Positions 18,690-27,961 of a stretch of 64,000 nucleotides of DNA are shown one piece after another. The position numbers and the translations under genes are program-made. The stretch is from Caballeronia mineralivorans PML1(12). Lineage in GTDB: Bacteria; Pseudomonadota; Gammaproteobacteria; Burkholderiales; Burkholderiaceae. Every line of letters begins with the position of its first letter. Positions within the stretch are counted from its first letter, which is position 1. The notes beneath the pieces are model-generated. The model had not been told where the DNA came from and ran no database searches. It saw nothing but the letters and a program-made list of their open reading frames with translations. The stretch covers positions 1 to 64,000 of the forward strand of contig NZ_AEJF01000024.1 of NCBI RefSeq assembly GCF_001028175.1, written 5' to 3'.

Positions 18690-20216
18690 TTAAGCCTCGT
18701 CCGCCGCCGCGAGCCCCGCCCTCGTCTGCACGCGCCACGCACGCGAACCGCCCAGAAAATCCACCCACCCCAGCGCCGCGCCCGTGTGGCGCAGCAACTG
18801 GAACGTGAACGGCTCGACAATCGCGGTCACGACCGCCATCCACAGGCTCGATCCGGCCGTATCGCCCGTCCAGCGCCGATACAGATGCACGGTCCACAAA
18901 TGAAACGCGAAATCGATAAGAATCTTCGCGCCAATCACGCTGAAGATCGGCAGCACGATCGCGCCGCGCCGCTCCACCATGAACCCCAGCAGCAGCGCGA
19001 ACGCCGTCAACCCGTAGATGGGTTGCACGGTATCGAAGGCCTTCACGGGCAACATCAGCAGACCGAGCGTGCCGTAACGCCGGTTGCCGGTCATGTCTCG
19101 ATTCCAATACTGCGTCTGCAAAAAGCCCGCAAACCAGCGCCGCCGTTGCCGCATGAAACCGCTGAAGGAACTCGGCGCGTCCGTGATCGCGTGCGCGTTG
19201 CCCACGACCCGCACGTCCCAGTCAAGACTGTGGTCGACCGCATGACGGCGCAGCCGGTGGATCAGCTCGTAATCTTCCACCAAACATTGCGGATCGAAAC
19301 CGCCGACGGCCAGCAGCGCATCGCGGCGAAACGAGGCAAACGCGCCCGAGATCAGCAGCAAGCTATCGGCGCGCATCCACGCGAAACGCGCGATGAAATT
19401 GCGGATGTACTCATACGTCTGGAACCACTGGAAGAAGCGCCCGCTCATCGTTTTGCTGCACACAGGAACCAGGATGCCCGCCGCCGCAACCAGATTCGGC
19501 CGCGAGGCGAACGCGCTGCGCATCGCCAGAATGGCGTCGTCGGCAAGACGCGTGTCGGCATCGACGGTCATGACGATCGGCGTACTGATCGCCCCGATGG
19601 CCGCGTTCAGCGCGCGGGCCTTGCCGCCATGCGCCACACGTAGCCAGAAGAGAGTCGGATGGAGCGTGGACGCCGCGCTCAGCTCGCCTTCTGCGGGCGA
19701 AACGAGACCGAAACGCTGCGTGAGAAGCTCGGCGGTGGCGTCCGAAGAACCATCGTCGGCGATCACGATTTGCGCCGCGCCATGCGTTTGCCCGAGTAAT
19801 TTCGCGAGCGTGTTGGGCAGCACGGCTGCTTCGTTATGCGACGCCACGATCACGCCGAGCGCCGGCAAACCCTGTTCGCGCTGCTTGCGGTCGAGCGGCT
19901 TGGGCGGCCTCACGAGCGTCCACGATTTCGCCGCGACGAACATCAGCAGCAAGGTGTCGTAGACAACGTAGGCGATGCCCGTCGACCATGCCACCACGCC
20001 GTGCAGGAAAAACGCGCGGGCGAACAACGCGAGCCACAGCACGACCACGCCGCCGTGGATCAGCACGCTCGCGAGCGTGACCGGGCGGGGCGCGATGCGC
20101 GGCGAAGCCTGCGCGAGCGCTGCTTCCAGCGATGTCTTCAAAATCGGTTCCGGTTGAGTCGACGAAGGTGCGGTTTTTTTCATCAGCCTGGGTGCTGCGT
20201 GCAGATCCAGATCCAT
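18690..20216 (-). CDS. Membrane glycosyltransferase, GT2 family
   Basis: A 508-aa inner-membrane glycosyltransferase of the processive (cellulose/hyaluronan-synthase-like) type. Two N-terminal hydrophobic helices (about 47-70 and 78-96) precede a GT2 domain starting GVIVASHNEA. ADDGSSD (153-159), DADT (219-222), VEDYE (313-317, catalytic base region) and QRRRW (357-361, Q-x-x-R-W) are all present, followed by C-terminal helices. The start at 20216 overlaps the cytochrome b561 stop as TAATG; an ATG at 20183 (MKKTAPSS) is an alternative. No PilZ domain, polymer-export or acyltransferase gene is adjacent, so the product is unknown. Confidence 0.85.
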   Translation of the reverse strand: MDLDLHAAPRLMKKTAPSSTQPEPILKTSLEAALAQASPRIAPRPVTLASVLIHGGVVVLWLALFARAFFLHGVVAWSTGIAYVVYDTLLLMFVAAKSWTLVRPPKPLDRKQREQGLPALGVIVASHNEAAVLPNTLAKLLGQTHGAAQIVIADDGSSDATAELLTQRFGLVSPAEGELSAASTLHPTLFWLRVAHGGKARALNAAIGAISTPIVMTVDADTRLADDAILAMRSAFASRPNLVAAAGILVPVCSKTMSGRFFQWFQTYEYIRNFIARFAWMRADSLLLISGAFASFRRDALLAVGGFDPQCLVEDYELIHRLRRHAVDHSLDWDVRVVGNAHAITDAPSSFSGFMRQRRRWFAGFLQTQYWNRDMTGNRRYGTLGLLMLPVKAFDTVQPIYGLTAFALLLGFMVERRGAIVLPIFSVIGAKILIDFAFHLWTVHLYRRWTGDTAGSSLWMAVVTAIVEPFTFQLLRHTGAALGWVDFLGGSRAWRVQTRAGLAAADEA

Positions 20217-20818
20217 TACGGCACCATTCTCGAGATCACCGACTTCCTGTCGATCCATTGATGCTTGAGCGCACCGCCCACATGCATGGCGAGGAGCGCG
20301 TACAGCGCGTAACCCAGCCACTCATGCAGCGCACCGAAACGATCATGCAGCGACTCTTTCAGCACGGGATCGAGGTGCATCACAAAACCCAGGCGCGGCC
20401 ACGGAACCAGACCGAACAGATGCATCGGATGCGTCGCGGCGTCTTTCCACGCCGAATCGTGCAGCCAGCCAGACAGCGGCAAACCGATCATCAGCAGATA
20501 CAGCAGAAAATGCGCGATGTGGGCGGCGGCGTGCTCCCACTTGGGAAACGCCTTCGGCAACGGCGGCGGCCGATGCGAAACACGCCACAGGATGCGCAGC
20601 AGCACCAGCCCGAGAACAGTAATGCCAATGGATTTATGCGTATCGACGACCGTACGCACCCAGCTATCCGGGAACGATTCCGCCGATAACCCCAGCGCGG
20701 CGTTACAGATAATCAGCAGCGCGATGAGCCAGTGCAGGACCATCGCGGTACGCGTGTAGCGCAGCGGCGCCTCGGTTTGAGGCGGTTCTGACACCGCGTT
20801 GGCGGCTTGCGTGGACAT
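20216..20818 (-). CDS. Cytochrome b561 family protein
   Basis: A 200-aa integral membrane di-haem protein of the bacterial b561 type, expected to pass electrons from quinol to a periplasmic acceptor. Four hydrophobic helices are visible, with candidate haem-ligand histidines in MVLHWLIALL (helix 1), VDTHKSIGITVLGLVLLR (helix 2), and the third and fourth helices (AHIAHFLLYLL, LHEWLGYALYALLAMHVGG). The start at 20818 (MSTQAANAV) has GGAG at 6-nt spacing; the frame is open to 20863 without support. It overlaps the downstream glycosyltransferase (TAATG). Confidence 0.9.
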   Translation of the reverse strand: MSTQAANAVSEPPQTEAPLRYTRTAMVLHWLIALLIICNAALGLSAESFPDSWVRTVVDTHKSIGITVLGLVLLRILWRVSHRPPPLPKAFPKWEHAAAHIAHFLLYLLMIGLPLSGWLHDSAWKDAATHPMHLFGLVPWPRLGFVMHLDPVLKESLHDRFGALHEWLGYALYALLAMHVGGALKHQWIDRKSVISRMVP

Positions 20819-20994
20819 TAAAACTCCGTGCGGAAAATGGGATCGGTTGGATGGTTCTGCCATTGCCGCGCCTCATTGTTGGCGCGTGATGCGGCAGACG
20901 ACACGATCCAAACGCGCCGTAGCGCCGATTTATTCCATCGATTCTGCGGGAAAACGCGAACTCGCGTTTTTAGAGGGTTTGTCAGCGCTAGCGT

Positions 20995-21981
20995 TCAATG
21001 GGCGTCGAGGGTTTCAACGCCCTTCTCGCCTGGCGACACGAAAGCCAGTACTGCCTGTGCGAACCGCAGCGCAGCCGGGTTCGCCGCGTCGCGGCGGGTG
21101 ACAAGATGAAGCGGCGCGGAAAACGCCTCGTCGCCGGCAACAGCGCAATACACCACGGCTTCCTGCTGGTATCGCTGCATCGAGGCAGGCACAAGCGTAA
21201 TGCCCGCGCCTGCGGCCACCAGATTGATGGCGCTCAGCATGCGCGGCACTTCGCTCACCACATCCGGCTTGAATCCCGCTGCCTCGCACGCGCGGATGAA
21301 GTCGGCGTACATGCCCGGCGCGCCCGGGCGCCGCACGAAAATAAACGATTCGCCGGCGAGCGCCTTCAGCGGTACGCGCGGCTGTTTTGCAGCACGCGTG
21401 CCTTGGGTGGCTTGCGTGGCTTTCGTTTTTGTGCCTTTGGAGCGGCGCAGCAGCGCGTGCCCGACCGGTAGCACGAGCACCATACGCTCCTCATGCAGCA
21501 GGTCGAAACGCAACTCCGCAGGCGTCTCGATCGGCTTGCGCAAGATGCCGGCATCGACACGTCCATGCATCATCCGTTCGATGATATCGGCGGCATTGAT
21601 CTCGTTCAGGTCGATCGCGATATCCGGATGCGTCGCGCGAAACTGCCGGATCGCAGCGGTCGCGAGCGGATGAAACGCCGCCGAACTCGTCAGCGCGATC
21701 CGCACGGAGCCAAGCTGGCCGTTCGCCACGCGCCGCGCGTTGACCACGCCTTGATCGAGCGCGTCGAGCACAGCGCGGGCATCGACGACAAACGCCGCGC
21801 CGGCGGACGTCAGTTCTACCCCGCGAGGCAACCGTGTGAACAGCGCGAACCCCAGTTCGCGTTCAAGCTCCTGGATCTGCTGTGACAACGGCGGCTGCTG
21901 GATATGCAGCCGAGCGGCCGCGCGCGTGAACTGGCGCTCTTCGGCGACGGTGAGGAAATACCGCAAGTGACGCAGTTCCAT
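20995..21981 (-). CDS. LysR family transcriptional regulator
   Basis: A 328-aa LTTR. The N-terminal winged helix (MELRHLRYFLTVAEERQFTRAAARLHIQQPPLSQQIQELE) is of the CatR/BenM-like subgroup with the QPPLSQQI recognition motif. The effector domain (about 91-320) is complete. An unusual Lys/Thr/Ala-rich segment (residues 179-202, SKGTKTKATQATQGTRAAK) is inserted in it and looks like low-complexity expansion. Start 21981 gives the family N-terminus; starts at 21996 and 22020 are possible. Divergent from an MFS transporter gene, which it most likely controls. Confidence 0.92.
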   Translation of the reverse strand: MELRHLRYFLTVAEERQFTRAAARLHIQQPPLSQQIQELERELGFALFTRLPRGVELTSAGAAFVVDARAVLDALDQGVVNARRVANGQLGSVRIALTSSAAFHPLATAAIRQFRATHPDIAIDLNEINAADIIERMMHGRVDAGILRKPIETPAELRFDLLHEERMVLVLPVGHALLRRSKGTKTKATQATQGTRAAKQPRVPLKALAGESFIFVRRPGAPGMYADFIRACEAAGFKPDVVSEVPRMLSAINLVAAGAGITLVPASMQRYQQEAVVYCAVAGDEAFSAPLHLVTRRDAANPAALRFAQAVLAFVSPGEKGVETLDAH

Positions 21982-22007
21982 CGACGAGCCTCGCATATGT
22001 GATGAAT

Positions 22008-22060
22008 ATGGCAATGCCATCCGATATGTATTTTACATTTGCCATCCCGTTTCGTACCCT
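22008..22060. promoter_or_regulatory. LysR/MFS divergent control region
   Basis: The perfect inverted repeat ATGGCA-A-TGCCAT (22008-22020) lies just upstream of the LysR gene and is a candidate LTTR binding site. On the plus strand TTTACA (22032-22037) and TACCCT (22055-22060), 17 bp apart, could be the MFS promoter. The -10 match is weak. Confidence 0.4.
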
Positions 22061-22100
22061 ACGATTCAAATACGCATCAATGCACAGGATCAGGAGACGC

Positions 22101-23453
22101 ATGGAAACCACCTTCCGCCCAAGCGCGGCCGGCCATCCGCCAGCGCCGGGCGCATCGCTCAGCAAAGCGCAGATTCGTCGCGCGGTGCTCGCCTCGGTGA
22201 TCGGCAATGGGCTGGAATGGTTCGACTTCCTCATCTACGGCTACTTCGCGAAGATCATCGCGCACGTGTTTTTTCCGGTTGGCAACACGGCGCTTTCGAC
22301 GGCGTTGACACTCGGCACTTTTGCGGTCGGATTTATCGTGCGGCCGCTCGGCGGGATTGCGATCGGAGCGTATGCGGATCGCGTCGGACGCCGTAAAACG
22401 CTCTCCATGCTCATTCTGTTGATGGCGGGCAGCACCTTGCTCATGGGCCTCACACCCGGCTATTCGACTATCGGGATTGCGGCACCGTTACTGGTTTTGC
22501 TAGCGCGCGTCATGCAGGGCTTGTCCGTCGGCGGCGAGTTCGCCACCGCCGCCGCGATGCTCACGGAATACGCGCCGCGTGGCAAAAAGATGTTCTTCGG
22601 CAGCTTCCAGATGACATCGCAGGCGGTGGCGCTCGTGTTGTCGTCGGCCTGCGGTTATTTCCTGACATCGAATCTGGATCGGGCATCGCTTGAATCCTGG
22701 GGCTGGCGCGTGCCGTTCTTGCTCGGCGCACTGGTGGGGCCCGTGGGTTTCTACATCCGCCACAAGGTCGCGGAATCTCCCGAATTCGTGGAGTTGCGCA
22801 AACGGCTCGGGCACGCGCCGCGCCAAACCATCCGTGGCTTTTTCCGGCAACGCGGCGACGCGTCGTTGTGCGCGATGGGCGTGATCATCGTGGGCACGGC
22901 GACGAATTATCTGTGGCATACGTTCATGCCGCTGTATGTCGAGCGCCAGTTGCATTTGCCCCTCAAGAACGCGTTGTTCGGCACGGCGGTCTCGGGGCTG
23001 ATTGCCATTGTCGGGTATCCGCTCGCGGGGAAACTCGCGGACCGGATCGGTGCGTACCGGCTGTTCTTCCCGGTGACGATCGTCTGGATCGTGGTCGCGT
23101 ATCCGCTGTTCGCGTGGGTGCTCGCTTCTCCCACTCCGGGCCGTGTTTTCGCCGCACAAATGGTGGCAACCGTGGTGCTGAGCCTGATGTCCGGACCGCA
23201 TCCCGGCATGCTCACGCAGTTGTTTCCCACCGCGACGCGTTCCACCGGCGTCGCGCTCTCGTACAACATCGCGGTGACGCTGTTCGGCGGGCTCGCGCCG
23301 CTGACCGTTTCCACGCTCATTACCTTAACCGGATCGAACATCGTGCCGGCGTATTACCTGATCTTCGCGGGCTTTGTATCGCTCGCGCTGGTCGGGCTGA
23401 CGCGTTCCGGACGACGTCTGCGTCGCGATCCTGACGCCCTGCCACTCGATTGA
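22101..23453 (+). CDS. MFS transporter, metabolite:H+ symporter (MHS) type
   Basis: A 450-aa inner-membrane importer with 12 predicted helices. The start IGNGLEWFDFLIYGYFAKIIAHVFFP and the loop GAYADRVGRRKTLS are hallmarks of the MHS group (KgtP, ProP, ShiA, citrate and benzoate-type uptake). MQGLSVGGEFATAAAMLTEYAPRGKK is the group-specific helix 4/5 region. The ATG at 22101 has CAGGAG at 6-7 nt. Divergent from a LysR regulator and followed 1 bp after its stop by a hydrolase gene, so regulator, importer and hydrolase likely form one catabolic unit. Substrate not determinable; a small organic acid is likely. Confidence 0.9.
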   Translation: METTFRPSAAGHPPAPGASLSKAQIRRAVLASVIGNGLEWFDFLIYGYFAKIIAHVFFPVGNTALSTALTLGTFAVGFIVRPLGGIAIGAYADRVGRRKTLSMLILLMAGSTLLMGLTPGYSTIGIAAPLLVLLARVMQGLSVGGEFATAAAMLTEYAPRGKKMFFGSFQMTSQAVALVLSSACGYFLTSNLDRASLESWGWRVPFLLGALVGPVGFYIRHKVAESPEFVELRKRLGHAPRQTIRGFFRQRGDASLCAMGVIIVGTATNYLWHTFMPLYVERQLHLPLKNALFGTAVSGLIAIVGYPLAGKLADRIGAYRLFFPVTIVWIVVAYPLFAWVLASPTPGRVFAAQMVATVVLSLMSGPHPGMLTQLFPTATRSTGVALSYNIAVTLFGGLAPLTVSTLITLTGSNIVPAYYLIFAGFVSLALVGLTRSGRRLRRDPDALPLD

Positions 23454-23454
23454 G

Positions 23455-24483
23455 ATGACTTCCGTGCCCCGCTTCTCCTCCTCCGATAAATCCCGCAACG
23501 AGCGCCCGGTGAGTGCCGTCGGCAACGAGCGGCTGCGCGTAGTTACGCCGCGCGGCGCGGGGACGGTACCGTTTTATCGTTCGGTAGAGGAACGCGATGC
23601 CACGGGCATTTCCCGAATCGTGATCCTGCTGCACGGCCGTTTGCGCGATGCCGACGCCTATCTGCTCTCGGCGCGACGCGCGCTGGCAGCGGCATCGACC
23701 GATCCTGCCCATACCTTGCTGCTCGTGCCGCAATTCCTTGCCACCGCGGATATTCCCGCGCACGACTTGCCCGCCGACACGCTGCACTGGGAATGGACCT
23801 CATGGATGGGCGGCGACGACGCATGCGGTCCCGCTGCGCTCAGTTCGTTCGATGTACTCGATGCATTCATCGCGCAATTCGCTGACCGGTCGCGTTATCC
23901 GGCGCTGCGCGAAGTGGTGATCGCGGGGCATTCGGGTGGCGCGCAGGTCGCGCACCGGTACGCGATCGTGGGCGCGGGTTGCAGCGTGCCCGGCGTGCAG
24001 TGCCGGTACGTGGTCGCGAATCCATCGTCGTATGTGTACTTCGACTCGATGCGGCCCTACGCGCACGGTCTTCTGCGTCCCGCCGATACCACCGCGTGCC
24101 CCGGCGTCAACGACTGGAAATACGGCGTGCGCCGCGCGCCACGCTATGCAGCGTCGGCGTCGTTCGATGCGCTTGAAACACGCTACGCGGCCAGCAACGT
24201 TATCTATCTGCTCGGCCAGCAAGATTGCGATCCGCTTCACAACGCGCTCGACCTTTCGTGCGCGGCAGCGGCGCAAGGGCCGCATCGACTCGCGCGTGGG
24301 CGTTCTTATTTTGCGTATCTCAAAGCACGCCACCCTCGGCTTGAACATCGCTGCTGGGAAGTGGCGGGCGTAGGCCACAACGGTACAGCGATGCTCGGTT
24401 CGCACGAAGGCGTGCGGGCGTTGTTCGGCGCGGAACGGCTCGCGAATGGTGTCGATTCATCGACAGCCGACGCAACGGATTAG
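23455..24483 (+). CDS. Putative alpha/beta-hydrolase
   Basis: A 342-aa protein of the alpha/beta-hydrolase fold. RIVILLHGRL (about 54-63) provides the oxyanion-hole HG, VVIAGHSGG (154-162) the nucleophile elbow with Ser160, and GVGHNG (305-310) the probable catalytic His308; the acid may be in LGQQDCDP (253-260). No signal peptide is visible. I do not recognise the exact subfamily. The ATG overlaps the end of the MFS gene region (TGAGATG), so it is co-transcribed and probably translationally coupled with it. It may act on what the transporter imports. Confidence 0.72.
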   Translation: MTSVPRFSSSDKSRNERPVSAVGNERLRVVTPRGAGTVPFYRSVEERDATGISRIVILLHGRLRDADAYLLSARRALAAASTDPAHTLLLVPQFLATADIPAHDLPADTLHWEWTSWMGGDDACGPAALSSFDVLDAFIAQFADRSRYPALREVVIAGHSGGAQVAHRYAIVGAGCSVPGVQCRYVVANPSSYVYFDSMRPYAHGLLRPADTTACPGVNDWKYGVRRAPRYAASASFDALETRYAASNVIYLLGQQDCDPLHNALDLSCAAAAQGPHRLARGRSYFAYLKARHPRLEHRCWEVAGVGHNGTAMLGSHEGVRALFGAERLANGVDSSTADATD

Positions 24484-24682
24484 ACACAGCGCGAAACACC
24501 ACGAAATTCAACCACGAAATTCAAGATCGTTGCCAGGGCGACGGGCTTGCTGTCGCCTGGATGGTTTGGCGGTTCCTCGCGGTTCAGTGGTTTCTCGGCA
24601 AGCGCTCGTAGCGTTGTTTGACTCGCTTGGGTTCGTTTGCCCGACGGAAGCCGCAGTTCATAAAACATACGGAGACAGCATC

Positions 24683-26344
24683 ATGAAAACCCACATCGCC
24701 GCTTGCGGCGTTTCCCTTGTCGTCGCGACGCTGGCCGGTTGCGGCGGCTCGTCGTCGAATAACGACAGCGCGCCTCCCACGCCGCCGATTTCCTCCGCCG
24801 CAGCGTGCACCGCGCTCGGTGGTACTAAAATCGCGGCGACATCGATCGGTGCGCCCAGCAACGGCGCGACTGTGGCAAGCGCGACGCTGGTCGCGGCGTC
24901 GAGTACAGCCGGCGAGTATTGCCAGGTGAACGGCACCATCGCGCCCGTTGATGTCACCGCGCCGAACATCAACTTCGAAGTCAACTTACCGACGGTGTGG
25001 AACAAAAAGGCCCTGCAATATGGCGGCGGCGGCTTCGACGGCACGCTCATCACCGGCCTTGCCGCGCTCGACATGGCGCCCGCCGGTTCATCGACACCGC
25101 TCGCCCGCGGCTACGTCACTTTCGGCGACGATTCCGGTCACCAGAGCAAAAGCATCACCGACGGCTCGTTCGCGGCGAACGACGAAGCGCTCGCCAACTA
25201 CGGCGGCTTGACGCTGAAAAAAACGCACGACGTCGCGATGCTGTTGCTCAAGGCTCGTTACGGGACCGCACCTGCGAAGACGTATTTCTTCGGCAGCTCG
25301 ACCGGCGGGCGCGACGGTCTCACCGTGATCCAGCGCTCGCCCGCCGACTACGACGGCATTGTTGTGAACCGGCCCGCGCTGAACTACACGGGCTTGCGTC
25401 TTTCGAACGTCGTGCTTGGCCGCGCGCTGTACCTGAACGGCGGCTCGGGCTGGCTCGATGTGAACAAGACCGTGCTACTGGAGAACGCCGTGATGAAAGC
25501 CTGCGATACGCTCGATGGCGTTGCCGACGGCATCATCTCGAACGTCGCGGCCTGCAAGCTGCAAGCGCCCGCGGTGCTCGCCGCCCTGCGCTGCCCGGCC
25601 GGCAAGGACACGGGAGATACGTGTCTCTCCGACGCACAGATCGCGACCGTGAATACCATTGCTTCGCCGATGCTGCTGCCCTATCCGCTCGCCAACGGCC
25701 TCACGCGTTACGCCGGGTACAACATCCTCGCCGGCTCCGTGTTCGCAGGTCCGTACACCACGCGCACTTTCGGCAATTCGCCGACACCGTCCAACCCCGC
25801 CGGCAAGAGCGACGCGAACCAGTGGGTCACGGGCGACCAGTGGGTGAAGTACTTCATCACGCGTATCCCTACCTTCAATTCACTCACCTTCGATCCGCTG
25901 AATCCGGCCGCTTACCAGGCACAGGTGCAGCGAGTCTCCGCTGAAAGCGATGCAACCAACCCCGACCTCTCGGCGTTTATCGCGAAGGGTGGCAAGGCGA
26001 TCATCACGCACGGTCTCGCCGATGAAATCGTCAGCACGGATTCGTCGGTGGACTACTACAACGCGCTGGTGCAGAAGTTCGGCCAGGCTTCCGTCGACAG
26101 TTTCGTGCGCTTCTACCTGATGCCGGGCGTTGGCCACGGCACCGGGCCATTCCTGCCGCAAGTCGATTCGCTTGGCGCCCTGGAACAGTGGGTGGAAAAC
26201 AGCACCGCGCCGGAAACGCTCACCGTCACGGACTCGACTGTTGCAACCGCCGGGCGTACGCGGCCGCTGTGCCGTTACCCGAGCTGGCCAAAATACACGG
26301 GCGGTGACGTCAATTCAGCAGCGAGTTTCAGTTGTAGCCAGTAA
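24683..26344 (+). CDS. Tannase/feruloyl esterase family lipoprotein
   Basis: A 553-aa exported esterase of the tannase family (PF07519 type), which hydrolyses esters of aromatic acids such as gallate or ferulate. A lipoprotein signal (MKTHIAACGVSLVVATLAGC, Cys at about 20) and a Ser/Asn/Pro linker open the protein. FFGSSTGGRDG (near 200-210) carries the nucleophile. HGLADEIVSTDSSVDYYNAL (near 443) should give the acid and PGVGHGTGP (near 480) the histidine. Paired cysteines typical of the family are present. GGAG precedes the ATG. It lies 199 bp after the hydrolase gene on the same strand. The real substrate is unknown. Confidence 0.87.
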   Translation: MKTHIAACGVSLVVATLAGCGGSSSNNDSAPPTPPISSAAACTALGGTKIAATSIGAPSNGATVASATLVAASSTAGEYCQVNGTIAPVDVTAPNINFEVNLPTVWNKKALQYGGGGFDGTLITGLAALDMAPAGSSTPLARGYVTFGDDSGHQSKSITDGSFAANDEALANYGGLTLKKTHDVAMLLLKARYGTAPAKTYFFGSSTGGRDGLTVIQRSPADYDGIVVNRPALNYTGLRLSNVVLGRALYLNGGSGWLDVNKTVLLENAVMKACDTLDGVADGIISNVAACKLQAPAVLAALRCPAGKDTGDTCLSDAQIATVNTIASPMLLPYPLANGLTRYAGYNILAGSVFAGPYTTRTFGNSPTPSNPAGKSDANQWVTGDQWVKYFITRIPTFNSLTFDPLNPAAYQAQVQRVSAESDATNPDLSAFIAKGGKAIITHGLADEIVSTDSSVDYYNALVQKFGQASVDSFVRFYLMPGVGHGTGPFLPQVDSLGALEQWVENSTAPETLTVTDSTVATAGRTRPLCRYPSWPKYTGGDVNSAASFSCSQ

Positions 26345-26459
26345 TCGCCAGGGGAGGACGGGATAGGTCGAACCACCGTGCGGAAGGCATGTCGAGCAAG
26401 AGAAGCAATCGTTTTGTGCTCTGCTATAGTCTTTCTCATCCTCCCTTTCCAGATCGCGC

Positions 26460-27749
26460 GTGGACCACATTCCCTTATGGGCGCAAATCTGCGCCATTTT
26501 CCTGCTCTTGTTTCTTTCTGCATTCTTCTCGATTTCCGAAACGTCGATGATGGCGCTCAATCGCCATCGCCTGAAGCACCTCGCCAACCAGGGTTCGCTG
26601 CGCGCCCGTGTCACGCAGAGCCTGCTCGCCAAGACCGATCAGCTGCTAAGCGTGATCCTGATTGGCAACAATCTGATCAACACGATCATTCCGGTCCTGA
26701 CAACGTCCATCGCGCTGCACACCTTCGGCCATAACAATCTGGTGTTGTCGGTAACGACCGGGATTGTGGCGTTCCTGATCATTGTGTTTGCGGAGATTGC
26801 GCCGAAGATTGTCGGCGCGACGTACCCGGAGAAAGTCGCGCTGCCGGCCAGCCTGGTTTTGTCGCCATTGATGCGCGTGGCCTGGCCACTCGTCTGGTTC
26901 GTCAACCTGTTCGCGAACGGCGTCCTGAAGGTGCTGCACATCAATACGAAAGGCGGCCGCGACCAGCGGCTTTCCACTGAAGAACTGCGCACCATCGTGC
27001 TGGAATCGGGCAATTTCATGCCGACCAAGCACCGCAGCATTCTGCTGAACCTGTTCGATCTGGAGAACATCACCGTCGACGACGTAATGATCCCGCGCCG
27101 CCGGATTGAAGCGCTGGATTTCGACGCCCCTTTCGACACGATCCTGCATCAGCTCGAGACCTGTTATCACAACAAGCTGGTGGTGTATCAAGGCGATATC
27201 GATCGCGTGCTGGGCGTTCTGCACGTGAGAAAAACGCTGTCGGCCCTGCATAACCAGGAGTTCGAGCGCGAGACCTTGCGTGAGCTTTTGGCCGAGCCGT
27301 ACTTCGTCCCGGCCGGCACACCCGTGTTTCAGCAATTGCAGTTCTTTCAAGAAAGCCGGCATCGAATCGCGATTGTCGTGAACGAATACGGCGAGTTGCA
27401 GGGGCTGGTGACGCCGGAAGACATCATCGAAGAATTGATCGGCGAGTTCACCACGACCATTCCACGCGGCGCGGGTTCGCGCGGCGGCTGGGATAAGAAC
27501 GGCGAGTGCATTGTGGCGGGCAGCATGCCGCTGCGAGAGCTGAACCGATGGCTCAAACTCACGCTTCCCACTGATGGCCCCAAGACCCTCAACGGCCTGA
27601 TCCTCGAGACGCTGGAAGAGATCCCGGACGGCGACGTGAGCGTGCGCATTGCAGGCGTGCACTTCGAAGTAATGCGCAGCGACGATCAGGCGATACGCAC
27701 CGTGAAAATATTCCGGCCGCAAGGCGTAGTGCTGAGGAAGCAGGGCTAG
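26460..27749 (+). CDS. HlyC/CorC (CNNM/CBS) family membrane protein
   Basis: A 429-aa inner-membrane protein. The N-terminal CNNM (DUF21) domain has about four helices (residues 1-180) with LSAFFSISETSMMALNRHRL and AEIAPKIVGATYPEKVA. It is followed by a CBS pair (about 200-330; VDDVMIPRRRIEALDF, VVNEYGELQGLVTPEDIIEELIGE) and a CorC/HlyC C-terminal domain (about 345-429). Relatives are linked to Mg2+/Co2+ efflux. The start is GTG 26460 with no obvious Shine-Dalgarno, supported by the family N-terminus (MDHIPLWAQICAIFLLLFLS). It lies next to the pilus remnants, a common neighbour of pilBCD in this group. Confidence 0.9.
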   Translation: MDHIPLWAQICAIFLLLFLSAFFSISETSMMALNRHRLKHLANQGSLRARVTQSLLAKTDQLLSVILIGNNLINTIIPVLTTSIALHTFGHNNLVLSVTTGIVAFLIIVFAEIAPKIVGATYPEKVALPASLVLSPLMRVAWPLVWFVNLFANGVLKVLHINTKGGRDQRLSTEELRTIVLESGNFMPTKHRSILLNLFDLENITVDDVMIPRRRIEALDFDAPFDTILHQLETCYHNKLVVYQGDIDRVLGVLHVRKTLSALHNQEFERETLRELLAEPYFVPAGTPVFQQLQFFQESRHRIAIVVNEYGELQGLVTPEDIIEELIGEFTTTIPRGAGSRGGWDKNGECIVAGSMPLRELNRWLKLTLPTDGPKTLNGLILETLEEIPDGDVSVRIAGVHFEVMRSDDQAIRTVKIFRPQGVVLRKQG

Positions 27750-27847
27750 AAACGAAGTTGAGTTCATGGGCCGGTCGAGTTTGGCGTGGGGCGTCGGGTT
27801 GCCACCAGCTTGCGCTGTTTTCGCCTGCGCGCATCACCCATCGGGCC

Positions 27848-27900
27848 GCGTTAGCCATTCGGCCAGCTTTTTCGGGGGTGCAAGCGTTAGCCATTCGGCC
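27848..27900. repeat. Direct repeat of 17 bp in the gap before the pil remnants
   Basis: GCGTTAGCCATTCGGCC occurs exactly twice, at 27848-27864 and 27884-27900, 36 bp apart, with a degenerate third copy of the tail (CCCATCGGGCC) just before. It lies in the 700-bp stretch between the CBS-domain gene and pilD that otherwise holds only gene remnants. Confidence 0.7.
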
Positions 27901-27961
27901 GAGTTGGAATGAGGCGCGTGCAAGGACAAGATCGGGACATCCCGTCCACCGAGCGACGCCC

